From M2408 sp040386975 (GTDB taxonomy: Bacteria > Bacteroidota > Bacteroidia > Flavobacteriales_D > Crocinitomicaceae): a stretch of DNA of 64,000 bases. Both the position numbers and the translations under genes were made by a program. Positions 25,360 through 35,110 of this stretch are shown in pieces. The number at the start of each line of letters is the position of its first letter. Within the stretch, counting starts at the first letter, position 1. The stretch is from assembly GCA_040386975.1 (NCBI GenBank), contig JAZKEO010000034.1, positions 1 to 64,000 of the forward strand, written 5' to 3'. The notes under the pieces are model-generated. The model saw only the letters and a program-made list of their open reading frames with translations, ran no database searches and was not told the origin of the DNA.

Positions 25360-26077
25360 CTGTACAAAAGCCTTACTAGTAGTCGCACTTTTTTCTATTG
25401 CGATGGGACTTTTAGAAAGTAGTGTTGTCATCTACTTACGTGAATTGTATTATCCCGATGGATTTAATTTCCCTTTAAAATCAATTCCTTTCAAAATTTC
25501 GATTGTTGAATTAAATCGAGAATTAGCAACAATCATTATGCTTTGGGGAATCGCCTATATGAGTGGGAAAAATAAAACAGAACGATTTGCTTATTTCTGT
25601 TTCGCCTTCGCAATTTGGGATATTTTCTACTACATTTTCCTGTATGTTTTCATTTCTTGGCCCGAATCAATATTTACTTGGGATTTATTGTTTCTACTCC
25701 CCTATCCTTGGGTTGGACCAGTCTGGGCTCCTGTACTCATTTCCTTACTGATGCTCGTTTCGTCAGCAATCTATTTGAAAAAAGTAGAAAAAGACAAATC
25801 GTTTCAAATCAAAAAAATCTGGTGGTTTGTTACTTTTTCGGGAGCTTTTATTTGTATTCTCTCGTTTTTATGGGATTATTTCCAACTTACCCATTTCAGT
25901 TTAAATACTTTAGACACACTATCCCCGACTAAAAACTCAGAATTTATATTTCAATACGTTCCACAAAAATTCAACTTCCTACTGTTTTTTACTGGCTTTT
26001 TCGCCATGCTAACTGCAGTATTATTTCAATTTACAAACCCTCTAAAAACTAGAAAAAATGAAAAAGAAAACCGATAG
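25349..26077 (+). CDS. Polytopic membrane protein, unknown function
   Basis: 242 residues with about six TM helices. Notable blocks are GLLESSVVIYLRELYYPDGFNFPL near the N terminus, FAIWDIFYYIFLYVFISWPES, and LPYPWVGPVWAPVLISLLML. These tryptophan-rich loops are conserved in the family but no function is known to me. It overlaps its neighbours by 11 and 20 nt, so all three products are translationally coupled. Confidence 0.75.
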   Translation: MKSNCTKALLVVALFSIAMGLLESSVVIYLRELYYPDGFNFPLKSIPFKISIVELNRELATIIMLWGIAYMSGKNKTERFAYFCFAFAIWDIFYYIFLYVFISWPESIFTWDLLFLLPYPWVGPVWAPVLISLLMLVSSAIYLKKVEKDKSFQIKKIWWFVTFSGAFICILSFLWDYFQLTHFSLNTLDTLSPTKNSEFIFQYVPQKFNFLLFFTGFFAMLTAVLFQFTNPLKTRKNEKENR

Positions 26078-27686
26078 CTTTGATTTATTGAACGATAGTT
26101 CAATAGCAATTAAAAAAAATGAAAATAGTATAGTGAGTATGAAAGCTAATATTCTAATTGCTCTAAATGCAATTGTTTTCGCTGTGTTATTTTACGAACA
26201 AAATCCTGGAATAAATTTCCTAATTTTCACCCTAATTTATGGTGTCATAAACTTTGTTGTTAATTCCAAATCCTTAAGTAAAAAGTGGTATTTGGCTTAT
26301 TCTCTAAATTTATTATGCGCTTTTAATATTTTTAATGCTCACACCGATTTAGCCGTTTTTGCTTGGGTAATTTCCTTTATTTACGCTATTGGTAAAACAT
26401 TTGAAATCAAAAACTCAATCCTTATAAGTACGTATTTTAGTTTCGCTTCTGGAATCAGTTCATTCGAAAAAATATACAAGAAATATTTTTTCTCTGACAA
26501 AGCCGTTTCAAAAAGTCCAAAACTAATTTACCTCGCTGCAATTTTTATAAGCTTCTTTGTCGTTTTATTATTTTTCTTTTTGTACAAAGGTGCAAATCCA
26601 CTTTTTTCAGATTTCACTTCAAAAATTGATTTTTCCTGGCTAGATGTTCCTCTTGTATTCTTCACTTTGTTTGGATTTTTCCTCACATTCACACTTGTTT
26701 ATCCGTATGTGAATCTAAAAATTAGTTCTTGGGACAACAACAAAATAAAGGAGTTAAAACTAGAAGACGCATCAGGTATACCTGATGAAACAAACGTTAG
26801 TGCAGTTCAACATTCTGAAATTAAAAAATTTGTAGGCCTTATAGCAATTTTAGTTTTCATCTGTTTAAACATCATGCTTTTATCCTTAAATAGTTTAGAC
26901 ATCAAAAGTTTATTTATTACAGAAAAATTACCTACTAACGTTTTTCTTTCAGACTTTGTAAACGATGCTGTAGCCTGTATTGTATTCTCCATTTTATTTG
27001 CAATCGCTTTAATCGTTGGAATTCAACAATTTAAAATCAAAAATCTCTTCATTAAAATTTTAATCTACACATGGATTTTTCAAAGTGTAGTCATGGTTTT
27101 TAATACTGCTATCCGCAATTTCTGGTACTCTTTCAATCAAATTACTTATCTAAGAATTGGAGTATTTGTCTTCCTAACATTGTGCATTTTCGGATTAATC
27201 TACACAGCTTACAGTTTGCTTAAAAAACGAAATTATTGGTTTTTAATGAACATCAACTTTCAAACTTGGTTTTATGTTTTAGTTTTAAGTTCACTTTTTT
27301 CATGGGATAGAATCATTACCAAACACAATTTGAATTATTCAAAAATTGAACAAATTGACATCAAATACTTGAATTCGCTTTCAGAAAACAACATTGATTT
27401 GATGTGGAATTTCTATCAAAAACATCCGGCTCTATTTGAAGAAATTGGTTATTCAAGACAAACATTGTTAGAAGAATTAAAATCTAAAAAAAGACAATTC
27501 AATTCAATAATGAAACATAAAACATGGCAGAATTTTAATTTGATGGATAATATGATATATCAAAATCTAAGAAAAGAAAATGGTAATTCTTTACTTTTTC
27601 CTCTTTGTGGTTTTAAAAATTCGGAATCAAATTTAAAAAGTAAAGCTATTTTTATTTGTGATAGAAGAAATCTTGATGAGAAATGA
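26058..27686 (+). CDS. DUF4173 family membrane protein with atypical C-terminal tail
   Basis: 542 residues with about 11 TM helices and the DUF4173 layout (KGANPLFSDFTSKIDFSWLDVPLVFF; SLNSLDIKSLF; FNTAIRNFWYSFNQITYLRIGVFVFL; FSWDRIITKHNLNY). A conserved soluble segment follows (YLNSLSENNIDLMWNFYQKHP...WQNFNLMDNM). The last ~36 residues (ENGNS... to FICDRRNLDEK) do not look like DUF4173. They match the C terminus of the secreted protein at 28808-29290, and the 36 nt before the stop are 34/36 identical to it. The tail is probably acquired by duplication and fusion. Function of DUF4173 is unknown. Confidence 0.82.
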   Translation: MKKKTDSFDLLNDSSIAIKKNENSIVSMKANILIALNAIVFAVLFYEQNPGINFLIFTLIYGVINFVVNSKSLSKKWYLAYSLNLLCAFNIFNAHTDLAVFAWVISFIYAIGKTFEIKNSILISTYFSFASGISSFEKIYKKYFFSDKAVSKSPKLIYLAAIFISFFVVLLFFFLYKGANPLFSDFTSKIDFSWLDVPLVFFTLFGFFLTFTLVYPYVNLKISSWDNNKIKELKLEDASGIPDETNVSAVQHSEIKKFVGLIAILVFICLNIMLLSLNSLDIKSLFITEKLPTNVFLSDFVNDAVACIVFSILFAIALIVGIQQFKIKNLFIKILIYTWIFQSVVMVFNTAIRNFWYSFNQITYLRIGVFVFLTLCIFGLIYTAYSLLKKRNYWFLMNINFQTWFYVLVLSSLFSWDRIITKHNLNYSKIEQIDIKYLNSLSENNIDLMWNFYQKHPALFEEIGYSRQTLLEELKSKKRQFNSIMKHKTWQNFNLMDNMIYQNLRKENGNSLLFPLCGFKNSESNLKSKAIFICDRRNLDEK

Positions 27687-27798
27687 TTTACGAAAATTTG
27701 AGAGAATAAAAGTCTCAAGAATATGTGAATCATGTAATTTATAAATTAGTTTATATAATAATTTATCAAAAATAAAGTAAGACCTTTATCCATAAATT

Positions 27799-28749
27799 AT
27801 GGATAAAATAAATTGGGTTTTCATACTTCTGAATGTACTTGGAGGACTTGTTATATTTTTACTCGGAGTTTCTAACATGAGTGAAAGCTTAAAGGTTATC
27901 GCAAGTGATAAAATGAAGCGAATACTCGGTAAATCAAGTGATAATATTTTTCTAGGAATTTTAACAGGAATAGTTGCAACAACAGTTTTGGATTCATCAT
28001 CAGTAGTTATCATTATGATAATCACCATGGTGAATTCAGAATTATTGACTTCAAAACAATCTTTTGGAATTATTTTGGGTTCAAATATTGGTACTGCTGT
28101 TGGAAGTCAAATCATAGCATTTAATATTGGTGAATTTTCAACTGTACCTTTATTAATCGGTTTCATACTTTTTCTAAGTTTTAAATCTGAAAAAATAAAA
28201 CAAATTGGAAAAATCATTTTGAGTATTGGCTTAATCTTTTTTGGCTTAAATTACATTGGCTCATCAGTTGAACCTTTAAAAGCCATGGACTCATTTTCAA
28301 ATCTAATGACTAATTTAGAAAACCCATACAAAGGTGCACTCACAGGAGCTTTGACGTCTTTTTTATTTCAATCTTCTTCTGCAACTATAGGAATTGTAAT
28401 CTCGTTAGCTAATCAAGGACTGATTTCCTTAAGTGCATCAATCGCCGTAATGATCGGTTCAGAAATTGGGACTTGTTCTGACACTTTATTCGCTTCAATT
28501 GGCAGATCTAGAGATGCAATAAGGTCAGGAGCATTTCATCTATTTTTCAACATTGTATCTGTATTTTTGACTTTATTACTCATAAAACCTTTCACTTTAC
28601 TAGTCAATCTTATCTCAGGAGAAACATCTTTGTCGCGACACATTGCAATTGCTCATTTGACATTTAACATCTTAGGTGTTTTACTTTTCGTTGCTTTTGT
28701 TCCCTTAATTTCAAAGGCTTTAATGAAACTAATTCCTGAAAAAAAATAA
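27799..28749 (+). CDS. Na/Pi cotransporter family protein
   Basis: 316 residues, the membrane core of the NptA/PhoU-associated Na+/phosphate symporter family without the C-terminal PhoU-like domain. Two inverted repeats carry the signature serine motifs: TVLDSSSVVIIMIITMV (first) and FLFQSSSATIGIVISLA (second), with SNIGTAVG and SEIGTCSDTLFASIGRSRDAIRSGAFHLFFN as the following halves. In the first repeat the usual Q of QSSSA is D. It would import phosphate, or a related anion, with sodium. Single-gene unit. Confidence 0.88.
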   Translation: MDKINWVFILLNVLGGLVIFLLGVSNMSESLKVIASDKMKRILGKSSDNIFLGILTGIVATTVLDSSSVVIIMIITMVNSELLTSKQSFGIILGSNIGTAVGSQIIAFNIGEFSTVPLLIGFILFLSFKSEKIKQIGKIILSIGLIFFGLNYIGSSVEPLKAMDSFSNLMTNLENPYKGALTGALTSFLFQSSSATIGIVISLANQGLISLSASIAVMIGSEIGTCSDTLFASIGRSRDAIRSGAFHLFFNIVSVFLTLLLIKPFTLLVNLISGETSLSRHIAIAHLTFNILGVLLFVAFVPLISKALMKLIPEKK

Positions 28750-28807
28750 GTTTTAATTTTCGGTCTAAATTTTGTTATCTTTGATTTAGAAACTTAAAAC
28801 CAAAGTC

Positions 28808-29290
28808 ATGAACAAACTTTTTAAAATCCTTATCCTAATTCTTATTTTCAGTCAAAATTCCTTTGCTCAATTTGATTTAAAATCAATGTCTGGTCAATTT
28901 GAAGTTGATTTAGCTCTTGCCGAACTCAAATTAATGGGAACTCGACAAGGAGAAGAGCGTTTAGCTAAATTGAAAAAAGAACGTTTGGTTTTAATGATTT
29001 ATTACGATGAAAACACACAAAAAACGTGGGCTGCATTTTACAACATGGCGTTTAATTCCGAAAAACCAATGTGGAATGCTCCATGCGTTGAAGGAGAAAT
29101 AATGCAATTCACCATTGAATTAGATGAAATGTATGACGACAAAAAACGAATTTATCATTGCTCCTACTCTACCGAAAATGGAATTAGCGAACTGATAATT
29201 GATCCGTTTTATGCCCACATGAGTTCTGAATCAAATAGCGGTCAAGAACTTGTTTTTATTTGTGACAGAAGAAATCGTGATGAGAAATAG
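28808..29290 (+). CDS. Small secreted protein, unknown function
   Basis: 160 residues with signal peptide (MNKLFKILILILIFSQNSFAQ). The mature part has an acidic/aromatic beta-rich region (LVLMIYYDENTQKTWAAFYNMAF; IYHCSYSTENGISELIIDPFYAHMSSESN). The tail SGQELVFICDRRNRDEK is shared with the DUF4173 protein encoded 1.1 kb upstream. No named family recognised. It converges on the rRNA methyltransferase gene with a 3-nt gap. Confidence 0.72.
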   Translation: MNKLFKILILILIFSQNSFAQFDLKSMSGQFEVDLALAELKLMGTRQGEERLAKLKKERLVLMIYYDENTQKTWAAFYNMAFNSEKPMWNAPCVEGEIMQFTIELDEMYDDKKRIYHCSYSTENGISELIIDPFYAHMSSESNSGQELVFICDRRNRDEK

Positions 29291-29293
29291 ACA

Positions 29294-30025
29294 TTAATTT
29301 CCTCTAAAAAATTCCGACAATAAAATCCCAGTTGCAACTGAAACATTCAAGGATTCTGCTTCTCCAAAACGTGGAATAGTAATTTTTTGTGTTACACATT
29401 TTTCGATTTCATTGGATATTCCTTTTCCTTCGTTTCCTAAAACTAAAATTCCTTTTGGTGAAAGCGACGATTTATAAATTGATTCCCCTTCTAAAAAAGC
29501 TCCATAAACAGGAAGTTTTTTTGTCTCAATAAAAGTTTTCAAATCTTCATAAACGATATTTACTCGAAAAAGTGAGCCCATTGTTGCTTGTACCACTTTT
29601 GGATTAAAACAATCAGCCGTATTTTTTGAACAAACAATGTTTTTCACTCCAAACCAATCAGCCAAACGAATAATAGTTCCCAAATTCCCTGGATCTTGTA
29701 TTTCATCTAAAGCGATGTAAAAATCAGCTATAGAATCATCTTTTAAATCCCACTTTTTACAAACAACTAAGACTTTATTCGGAGTTTTTAAAGTCGAAAT
29801 CTGAGCCAATTCCTTTTCTGTAATTTCTTCAAAATAAAAATCCGAATTAGCAGGGATTTGTTTGATAAAATCAACTGTCCCGTAAAGTGAATCGATTGAA
29901 TCAACTTTTAACTTAATTAATTCCAAAGCCATTTTCTCCCCTTCCACCAAAAACAAATCCAATTCATCCCTCATTTTTTTTGAATGAAGCGATTTTATAT
30001 ATTTTATTCTGTTCTTTGAAAGCAT
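29294..30025 (-). CDS. TrmH/SpoU family RNA 2'-O-methyltransferase
   Basis: 243 residues. It transfers methyl from SAM to a ribose 2'-OH of rRNA or tRNA. An N-terminal substrate-binding domain (KNRIKYIKSLHSKKMRDELDLFLVEGEKM) precedes a SPOUT knot domain. The knot motifs are DEIQDPGNLGTIIRLADWFG (motif 1), LVLGNEGKGIS (motif 2) and IPRFGEAESLNVSVATGILLSEF (motif 3). The presence of the N-terminal L30-like domain favours an RlmB/TsnR-like rRNA enzyme. The exact target is unknown. Confidence 0.9.
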   Translation of the reverse strand: MLSKNRIKYIKSLHSKKMRDELDLFLVEGEKMALELIKLKVDSIDSLYGTVDFIKQIPANSDFYFEEITEKELAQISTLKTPNKVLVVCKKWDLKDDSIADFYIALDEIQDPGNLGTIIRLADWFGVKNIVCSKNTADCFNPKVVQATMGSLFRVNIVYEDLKTFIETKKLPVYGAFLEGESIYKSSLSPKGILVLGNEGKGISNEIEKCVTQKITIPRFGEAESLNVSVATGILLSEFFRGN

Positions 30026-30095
30026 TATATGATGGAATTTACTATTTTTGTTGTTCTGACTTCTTTTTAAGTTATTTTTTGCAGCAAATTAGTAC

Positions 30096-32795
30096 ATGAA
30101 AAAATTCAAACTTACATATTTTATCTTATTTCTAAGTGTAATCGTTTTATTTTCGTGTAATTTAACTAAAAACGTTCCTAATGGCTACCATTTAGTTGAC
30201 AAAAATAACATCATTTTCGAAGATGAGAAATTAAATATTGATGAAGTAAGTTTAATTATCCGTCAGCAAGCAAACAGAAAATCTTTTGGTTTTCGCTTAA
30301 AATTGTACACTTACAATTCCATCGATTCAGCAAAAGTGATGAAAGTTCGCTTAAAGCAATACAATAAAATCAAAAAGAAAAACAAGAAAAAACTAGATAA
30401 ACAAAATAGAATCAACGCAAAACGAATAGCAAAAGCTCAAGCTAAAGGTGATACACTTTACACTGAACGACTCATTCCGCTACTAGATACAATAAATCCG
30501 AAACTGTCTTTTAGAGAATGGATAAAATACAAACGTGGTGAAAAACCTGTCATTTTTGATTCAATTCTTTATGAAAAATCGATTAAACAATTAAACATTT
30601 ACCTCAAAAAGAAAGGATATTACTACGGAAATGTTTCTGGCACATACAAAGACAATGTAAAAAACCCTAAACGTAGAGAAATAACTTACACCATAAAGTC
30701 TGGAAAAGCTTATTATATTGATAGTTTAGTCATTGATTGTCCAAATGCTGGAATTAAAAGTGACTATGAACGTTACATTAGAAAACAAGCTTACAATCCA
30801 ATTATTGGAGAAAAATTTGATGCAGATTACCTCGACAATCATCGCTATATAGTAGCAAAATATATTCGAGATCGCTCAGTTTATGGTTTCAGTCCATCAA
30901 ACATAAGCTTTGTTGCTGATACGAATAATAGCATCAGCGATATGAAAATTACGCTGTATGTGAAATTCACAGACAGGCAAATTAAACTCAAAAATAGCGA
31001 TAGTATCATTACCATTCCATTTCAAGCTACAGAAGTTAAAAATGTTTATTTCCATATCATTGACACAAGTTACATGAGTGGGTATTTCAAAAAAACTCTT
31101 GAAAAACGTGAGTTGACTCTAATGGACAATTCTTTTTTAAGAACAATTGACACCTTTTCCTATAAAAAAATACTATTATCAAAAAAAGAGAAAAGAGAAC
31201 GTAAACTGAATGTTAGCGAAGAAATTTTAAATCCTTGGAGATTTACGACTGTTTATTACAATGGCAAACCTGCAGTAAAACCAGCCATATTAGAACTTCA
31301 AAATTACTTAGAAAATGAGAATACTTACAAAGATTATTACATTGACCGTTCATACAACAGATTGATGCAACTCGATGTTTTTCAAACGATTAAACCTGTC
31401 ATAAAGGAAATTGAAGGTACAAATAAAATTGAAGTGCACTATTATTTAGTACCTTCCAAAAAACAAGCTTTTAATTTAGAACCACGTTTTACAAATTCAA
31501 ATGGTTTTCTTGGACTGGCGGCTTCTGTGAACTATAATAACAGAAATTTATTCCGTGGATCAGAAAAATTAACATTAAGTTTCAGTGGGGGTTTTGAATC
31601 CCAACCTCCCATTTTTGATGAAAATTTAGATGGTTCAAAAATCCAAAAAGCCGGAAGAAGTTTTAACACTTTTGAAATTGGACCTTCTGTAAAATTAGAT
31701 TTACCAGGATTGTTCTTACTCAGAAAAGCAACTAAATTATCTAAAAGACATCGTCCTAGAACGGTTTTATCAACAGCTTATAATTTTCAAAAAAGAACTG
31801 ATTTCACGCGAAAAGTTTTTCAGTTAAATTACTTATGGAAATTTTATGTTGAAAAAACACAAGTAATTCAATTTGGTTTTCCTGCAGCGTCGATAAAATT
31901 TGTACAAATTGACCCATCAGCAGTTTTTCAAGCAAAATTAGATGCAAACAACGATTTATTTTTAAAAAACGCCTACAGCGATCAATTTATTTGGGAAGAT
32001 TTTAAATTGATGTATGAATTCAACAATAAATTAGTTGAAAATAAGAAAAAAATCAACATCGTTTACAATGCTTCGTTTTCTTCAGCAGGATTTTTATTGA
32101 GCAAAATTGGTTTGAAAGACACAACTGAAACAGGTCAAAACAAAATTTTCGGAGTAGGATTTTCACAATTCTTGCGTTTAGACAACGATGTAATTTTAGG
32201 CTTACCTTTAAATAAAAAATCATCCGTGCACGCACGTGCATCTGCGGGTTTTGGTGTCCCTTTAGGAGAAAATACAACTTCACTCCCTTACGATTATAGT
32301 TTCTTTGCTGGAGGATCAAATGACAATCGTGGTTGGAGAGCAAGAGCTTTAGGTCCAGGATCCTACAAATATTACCTGGACAAAGGAAGAACAGCTACAC
32401 AAATTGGCGACGTTCGTTTGGGCTTATTTGGAGAGTTGCGTTACTCGCTTTCATCGACTTTCAAAACAGCACTTTTTATTGACGCTGGAAATATTTGGAC
32501 ATCTAATTACGATGTAAACAGGGTTGGAAGTCAATTTTCTAAAAACTTCTACAAAGAAATTGCCGTAACAATTGGGACAGGTTTAAGAATTGATATGAGC
32601 TTTTTCGTTATTCGTTTTGACCTTGGTTTACCACTTACAAACCCAGCATTACCAAACGGTGAAAAATGGATTTTCCAAAAGCATCCAAAATACATTCAAG
32701 AAGGAATTGATACTTATGGCGAAGCAAATTACAAAGCTGAAATGCCAAAACCCTTTATCCCAATTCCAAGTTTTGGTATTGGTTATCCGTTTTAA
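30096..32795 (+). CDS. tamL: Translocation and assembly module lipoprotein TamL (BamA family)
   Basis: 899 residues. Lipoprotein signal with lipobox LLFSC-type text (VIVLFSC, C21). This is followed by POTRA-like domains (YEKSIKQLNIYLKKKGYYYGNVSG; DRSYNRLMQLDVFQTIKPVI) and a C-terminal 16-strand Omp85 beta-barrel from about residue 460. GGSNDNRGWRARALGPGSY is the loop-6 motif in the Bacteroidota form. The lipidated BamA homolog TamL is characteristic of this phylum and works with a TamB partner; no tamB is adjacent here. A basic KKKNKKKLDKQNRINAKRIAKAQAK-like insertion lies near residues 88-115. Confidence 0.85.
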   Translation: MKKFKLTYFILFLSVIVLFSCNLTKNVPNGYHLVDKNNIIFEDEKLNIDEVSLIIRQQANRKSFGFRLKLYTYNSIDSAKVMKVRLKQYNKIKKKNKKKLDKQNRINAKRIAKAQAKGDTLYTERLIPLLDTINPKLSFREWIKYKRGEKPVIFDSILYEKSIKQLNIYLKKKGYYYGNVSGTYKDNVKNPKRREITYTIKSGKAYYIDSLVIDCPNAGIKSDYERYIRKQAYNPIIGEKFDADYLDNHRYIVAKYIRDRSVYGFSPSNISFVADTNNSISDMKITLYVKFTDRQIKLKNSDSIITIPFQATEVKNVYFHIIDTSYMSGYFKKTLEKRELTLMDNSFLRTIDTFSYKKILLSKKEKRERKLNVSEEILNPWRFTTVYYNGKPAVKPAILELQNYLENENTYKDYYIDRSYNRLMQLDVFQTIKPVIKEIEGTNKIEVHYYLVPSKKQAFNLEPRFTNSNGFLGLAASVNYNNRNLFRGSEKLTLSFSGGFESQPPIFDENLDGSKIQKAGRSFNTFEIGPSVKLDLPGLFLLRKATKLSKRHRPRTVLSTAYNFQKRTDFTRKVFQLNYLWKFYVEKTQVIQFGFPAASIKFVQIDPSAVFQAKLDANNDLFLKNAYSDQFIWEDFKLMYEFNNKLVENKKKINIVYNASFSSAGFLLSKIGLKDTTETGQNKIFGVGFSQFLRLDNDVILGLPLNKKSSVHARASAGFGVPLGENTTSLPYDYSFFAGGSNDNRGWRARALGPGSYKYYLDKGRTATQIGDVRLGLFGELRYSLSSTFKTALFIDAGNIWTSNYDVNRVGSQFSKNFYKEIAVTIGTGLRIDMSFFVIRFDLGLPLTNPALPNGEKWIFQKHPKYIQEGIDTYGEANYKAEMPKPFIPIPSFGIGYPF

Positions 32796-32831
32796 AAAAA
32801 GATTTACAATCTCTCCAACTAACTTTTTTTA

Positions 32832-33743
32832 TTAATTTATTTTTTCCCTGACTAACAAAGTGTAATCACGAACATGGGTAAACCTTGAATTTGGTAATTC
32901 TTTTTTTATTTTTTCACAATACCGTTTGAATTTTTTAAGCTCCGATTTCTTCGCTAAATGATTATAGTTTATTTGCATGTCCATATCTTTCTTTTGAAAT
33001 ATACAAAGCGGTATGTCAGGAATAGAATAAGCATACATGTAAAAGAAATTAAATGATGGCATATCACAAAAAAAGACTGGTATCGATTTCACGAAACCAT
33101 TAGCTATATCAAGACCTTTAAGATTTTTTAAAGTTTTCCATGCATCTGGTATTTGCATTGAATCACAACGTAATTGAATAATCTCCAAATTTTCAAATTG
33201 TGAAATCGCATCGTAAGGAAATTCTTGATCTTTTGTTCTAATAGACAACTCTTTAACACTTTTCAACTTAAAAACAGGTGAATTTTTAGTTAAAAAACAT
33301 GAATCATCTATTGAAAATTCTAGGTAATCGATATTTTTAAATGCCAAAATGCTTTCATTATTGACTGCATTCCCATAAAGTTCCAATGTTTTAACACTGT
33401 CAAATCCAGAAAAATCTTGCTTAAAACTTGTTTGAAGAAACAAAGTTTCAAGATTTTTATTCATCTTCAATTTTTTAATCACAATAGCTTCAAAAATAGA
33501 ATCCTCATAAGTGTTCACAAACGAAAAATAATATAAATTAGGAAATTGCGTAAAGTCTAATTCTTTTTCATAAAAAGAATCAATCATTTCAACATGTAGA
33601 TTAAAGTGAATACTCTTAACTTTTTCAGTTTCGTTTTTAATTTTTTGATAATCAGAATAATGACTTAAATAATATGAACCATCTTGAGAAAAGCAATTCA
33701 AAGTAAAAGATAGAATTATGAATGTAAAAATTAGATATTTCAT
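32832..33743 (-). CDS. Secreted leucine-rich-repeat-like protein
   Basis: 303 residues with signal peptide (MKYLIFTFIILSFTLNCFSQ). Irregular LRR units are visible: NLYYFSFVN, NLETLFLQTSF, SVKTLELYGNAV, NIDYLEFSI, SVKELSIRTK, NLEIIQLRCDSMQIPDAWKTLKNLKGLDIANGFVKSIPVFF. The last part (KSELKKFKRYCEKIKKELPNSRF) is a basic cap. It is likely a binding protein in the periplasm or at the surface; the ligand is unknown. It converges on tamL. Confidence 0.78.
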   Translation of the reverse strand: MKYLIFTFIILSFTLNCFSQDGSYYLSHYSDYQKIKNETEKVKSIHFNLHVEMIDSFYEKELDFTQFPNLYYFSFVNTYEDSIFEAIVIKKLKMNKNLETLFLQTSFKQDFSGFDSVKTLELYGNAVNNESILAFKNIDYLEFSIDDSCFLTKNSPVFKLKSVKELSIRTKDQEFPYDAISQFENLEIIQLRCDSMQIPDAWKTLKNLKGLDIANGFVKSIPVFFCDMPSFNFFYMYAYSIPDIPLCIFQKKDMDMQINYNHLAKKSELKKFKRYCEKIKKELPNSRFTHVRDYTLLVREKIN

Positions 33744-33767
33744 AAAATGAGCCTATTTAAAGAGTGG

Positions 33768-33775
33768 CAAAAGTA
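33768..33775 (-). promoter_or_regulatory. -7 promoter box of the LRR gene
   Basis: TACTTTTG on the minus strand, exact TAnnTTTG, 25 nt upstream of the ATG at 33743. Confidence 0.5.
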
Positions 33776-33931
33776 AAAGACATCAAAATTTAATATTTTA
33801 ACAAAAATACAAATTAAAAGCTGAAATCAATAATAAAGTACAGGGCAAACATTGAGTCAAAATAGAGAATTATTTTTAATAAAAAACAACTTTTTTACTT
33901 TTCTAAAATCTCCAAATTCGTATTTTTTTAC

Positions 33932-33939
33932 TATTTTTG
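33932..33939 (+). promoter_or_regulatory. -7 promoter box of fbaA
   Basis: TATTTTTG (TAnnTTTG), 26 nt upstream of the fbaA ATG. Confidence 0.5.
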
Positions 33940-33964
33940 CTCCCTAAAGTTAAATTCAATAAAC

Positions 33965-35032
33965 ATGTCTCATAACATCAAACCTGGGGTTGCTACAGGA
34001 GATCAAGTTCAAGAAATTTTTAGATACGCAAAAGAAAAAGGTTTTGCCTTGCCTGCGGTAAATGTTACTGGTTCGAGTACTGTTAACTCAGTTATGGAAA
34101 CAGCAGCAAAATTAAATGCTCCTGTAATCATTCAATTTTCAAATGGTGGTGCACTTTTCAACGCTGGAAAAAGCCTTTCAAATGAAAATGAAAGAGCAGC
34201 AATTGCTGGTGCTGTAGCTGGAGCAAAACACATTCACGATTTAGCTGAATTGTATGGAGCGACAGTAATCTTACATACAGATCATGCTGCAAAAAAATTA
34301 TTGCCTTGGATTGATGGTTTGTTAGATGCTAGCGAAAAATTCTATGCTGAAACTGGCAAATCATTGTATAGTTCACACATGATTGATTTATCGGAAGAAC
34401 CAATTGAGGAAAATATCGAAATTTGCAAGGAATATTTGACTCGTATGTCAAAAATCGGTATGACATTAGAAATCGAGTTAGGAATTACAGGTGGTGAAGA
34501 AGATGGTGTTGACAATTCAGATGTTGATAGCTCTAAATTATACACCCAACCTTCGGAAGTAGCTTATGCTTACGAAGAATTGATGAAAATCAGTCCACGT
34601 TTCACGATTGCAGCAGCTTTTGGTAATGTTCATGGCGTTTACAAACCAGGAAACGTTAAATTAACTCCAAAAATTTTAAAAAATTCGCAAGATTTCGTTC
34701 AAGAAAAATTCAAAACAGGACACAATCCAGTAGATTTTGTTTTTCACGGTGGTTCTGGTTCAACAGTTGAGGAAATCAGAGAAGGAATTTCTTATGGAGT
34801 TATTAAAATGAATCTAGATACGGATTTGCAATTCGCTTACACAGAAGGAATTAGAGACTATATGACTTCAAAAATTGATTACTTAAAAACACAAATCGGA
34901 AATCCTGACGGAGACGATCAGCCAAATAAAAAACACTACGATCCAAGAAAATGGGTGCGTGAAGGCGAGTTAACTTTTGTGAAAAGATTAACGCAAGCTT
35001 TTGAAGATTTGAATAATGTAAACACTTTATAA
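33965..35032 (+). CDS. fbaA: Class II fructose-bisphosphate aldolase
   Basis: 355 residues, the length of the class IIA (E. coli FbaA-like) type. It cleaves fructose 1,6-bisphosphate in glycolysis and works in reverse in gluconeogenesis. Zinc and catalytic residues: D106 and H107 in LHTDHAAKK; EIELGITGGEEDGVDN; FGNVHGVYKPGNVKL with the second histidine ligand; FVFHGGSGS for phosphate; KMNLDTDLQFAYT. Followed by a heptad palindrome and accD. Confidence 0.95.
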   Translation: MSHNIKPGVATGDQVQEIFRYAKEKGFALPAVNVTGSSTVNSVMETAAKLNAPVIIQFSNGGALFNAGKSLSNENERAAIAGAVAGAKHIHDLAELYGATVILHTDHAAKKLLPWIDGLLDASEKFYAETGKSLYSSHMIDLSEEPIEENIEICKEYLTRMSKIGMTLEIELGITGGEEDGVDNSDVDSSKLYTQPSEVAYAYEELMKISPRFTIAAAFGNVHGVYKPGNVKLTPKILKNSQDFVQEKFKTGHNPVDFVFHGGSGSTVEEIREGISYGVIKMNLDTDLQFAYTEGIRDYMTSKIDYLKTQIGNPDGDDQPNKKHYDPRKWVREGELTFVKRLTQAFEDLNNVNTL

Positions 35033-35034
35033 AT

Positions 35035-35103
35035 AGTGAAAAGTGAAGAGTGAAAAGTGAAAAATAAAAACACTTTTAACTCTTAACTCTTAACTCTTAA
35101 CTT
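35035..35103. repeat. Heptad-repeat palindrome (AACTCTT word)
   Basis: The left arm has repeats of GTGAAAA/GTGAAGA, the right arm three to four copies of TTAACTC. The innermost AAAAGTG/CACTTTT pair perfectly across an 11-nt A-rich loop, and outer heptads pair imperfectly. It fills the gap between fbaA and accD. Confidence 0.75.
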
Positions 35104-35110
35104 AAAAAGA

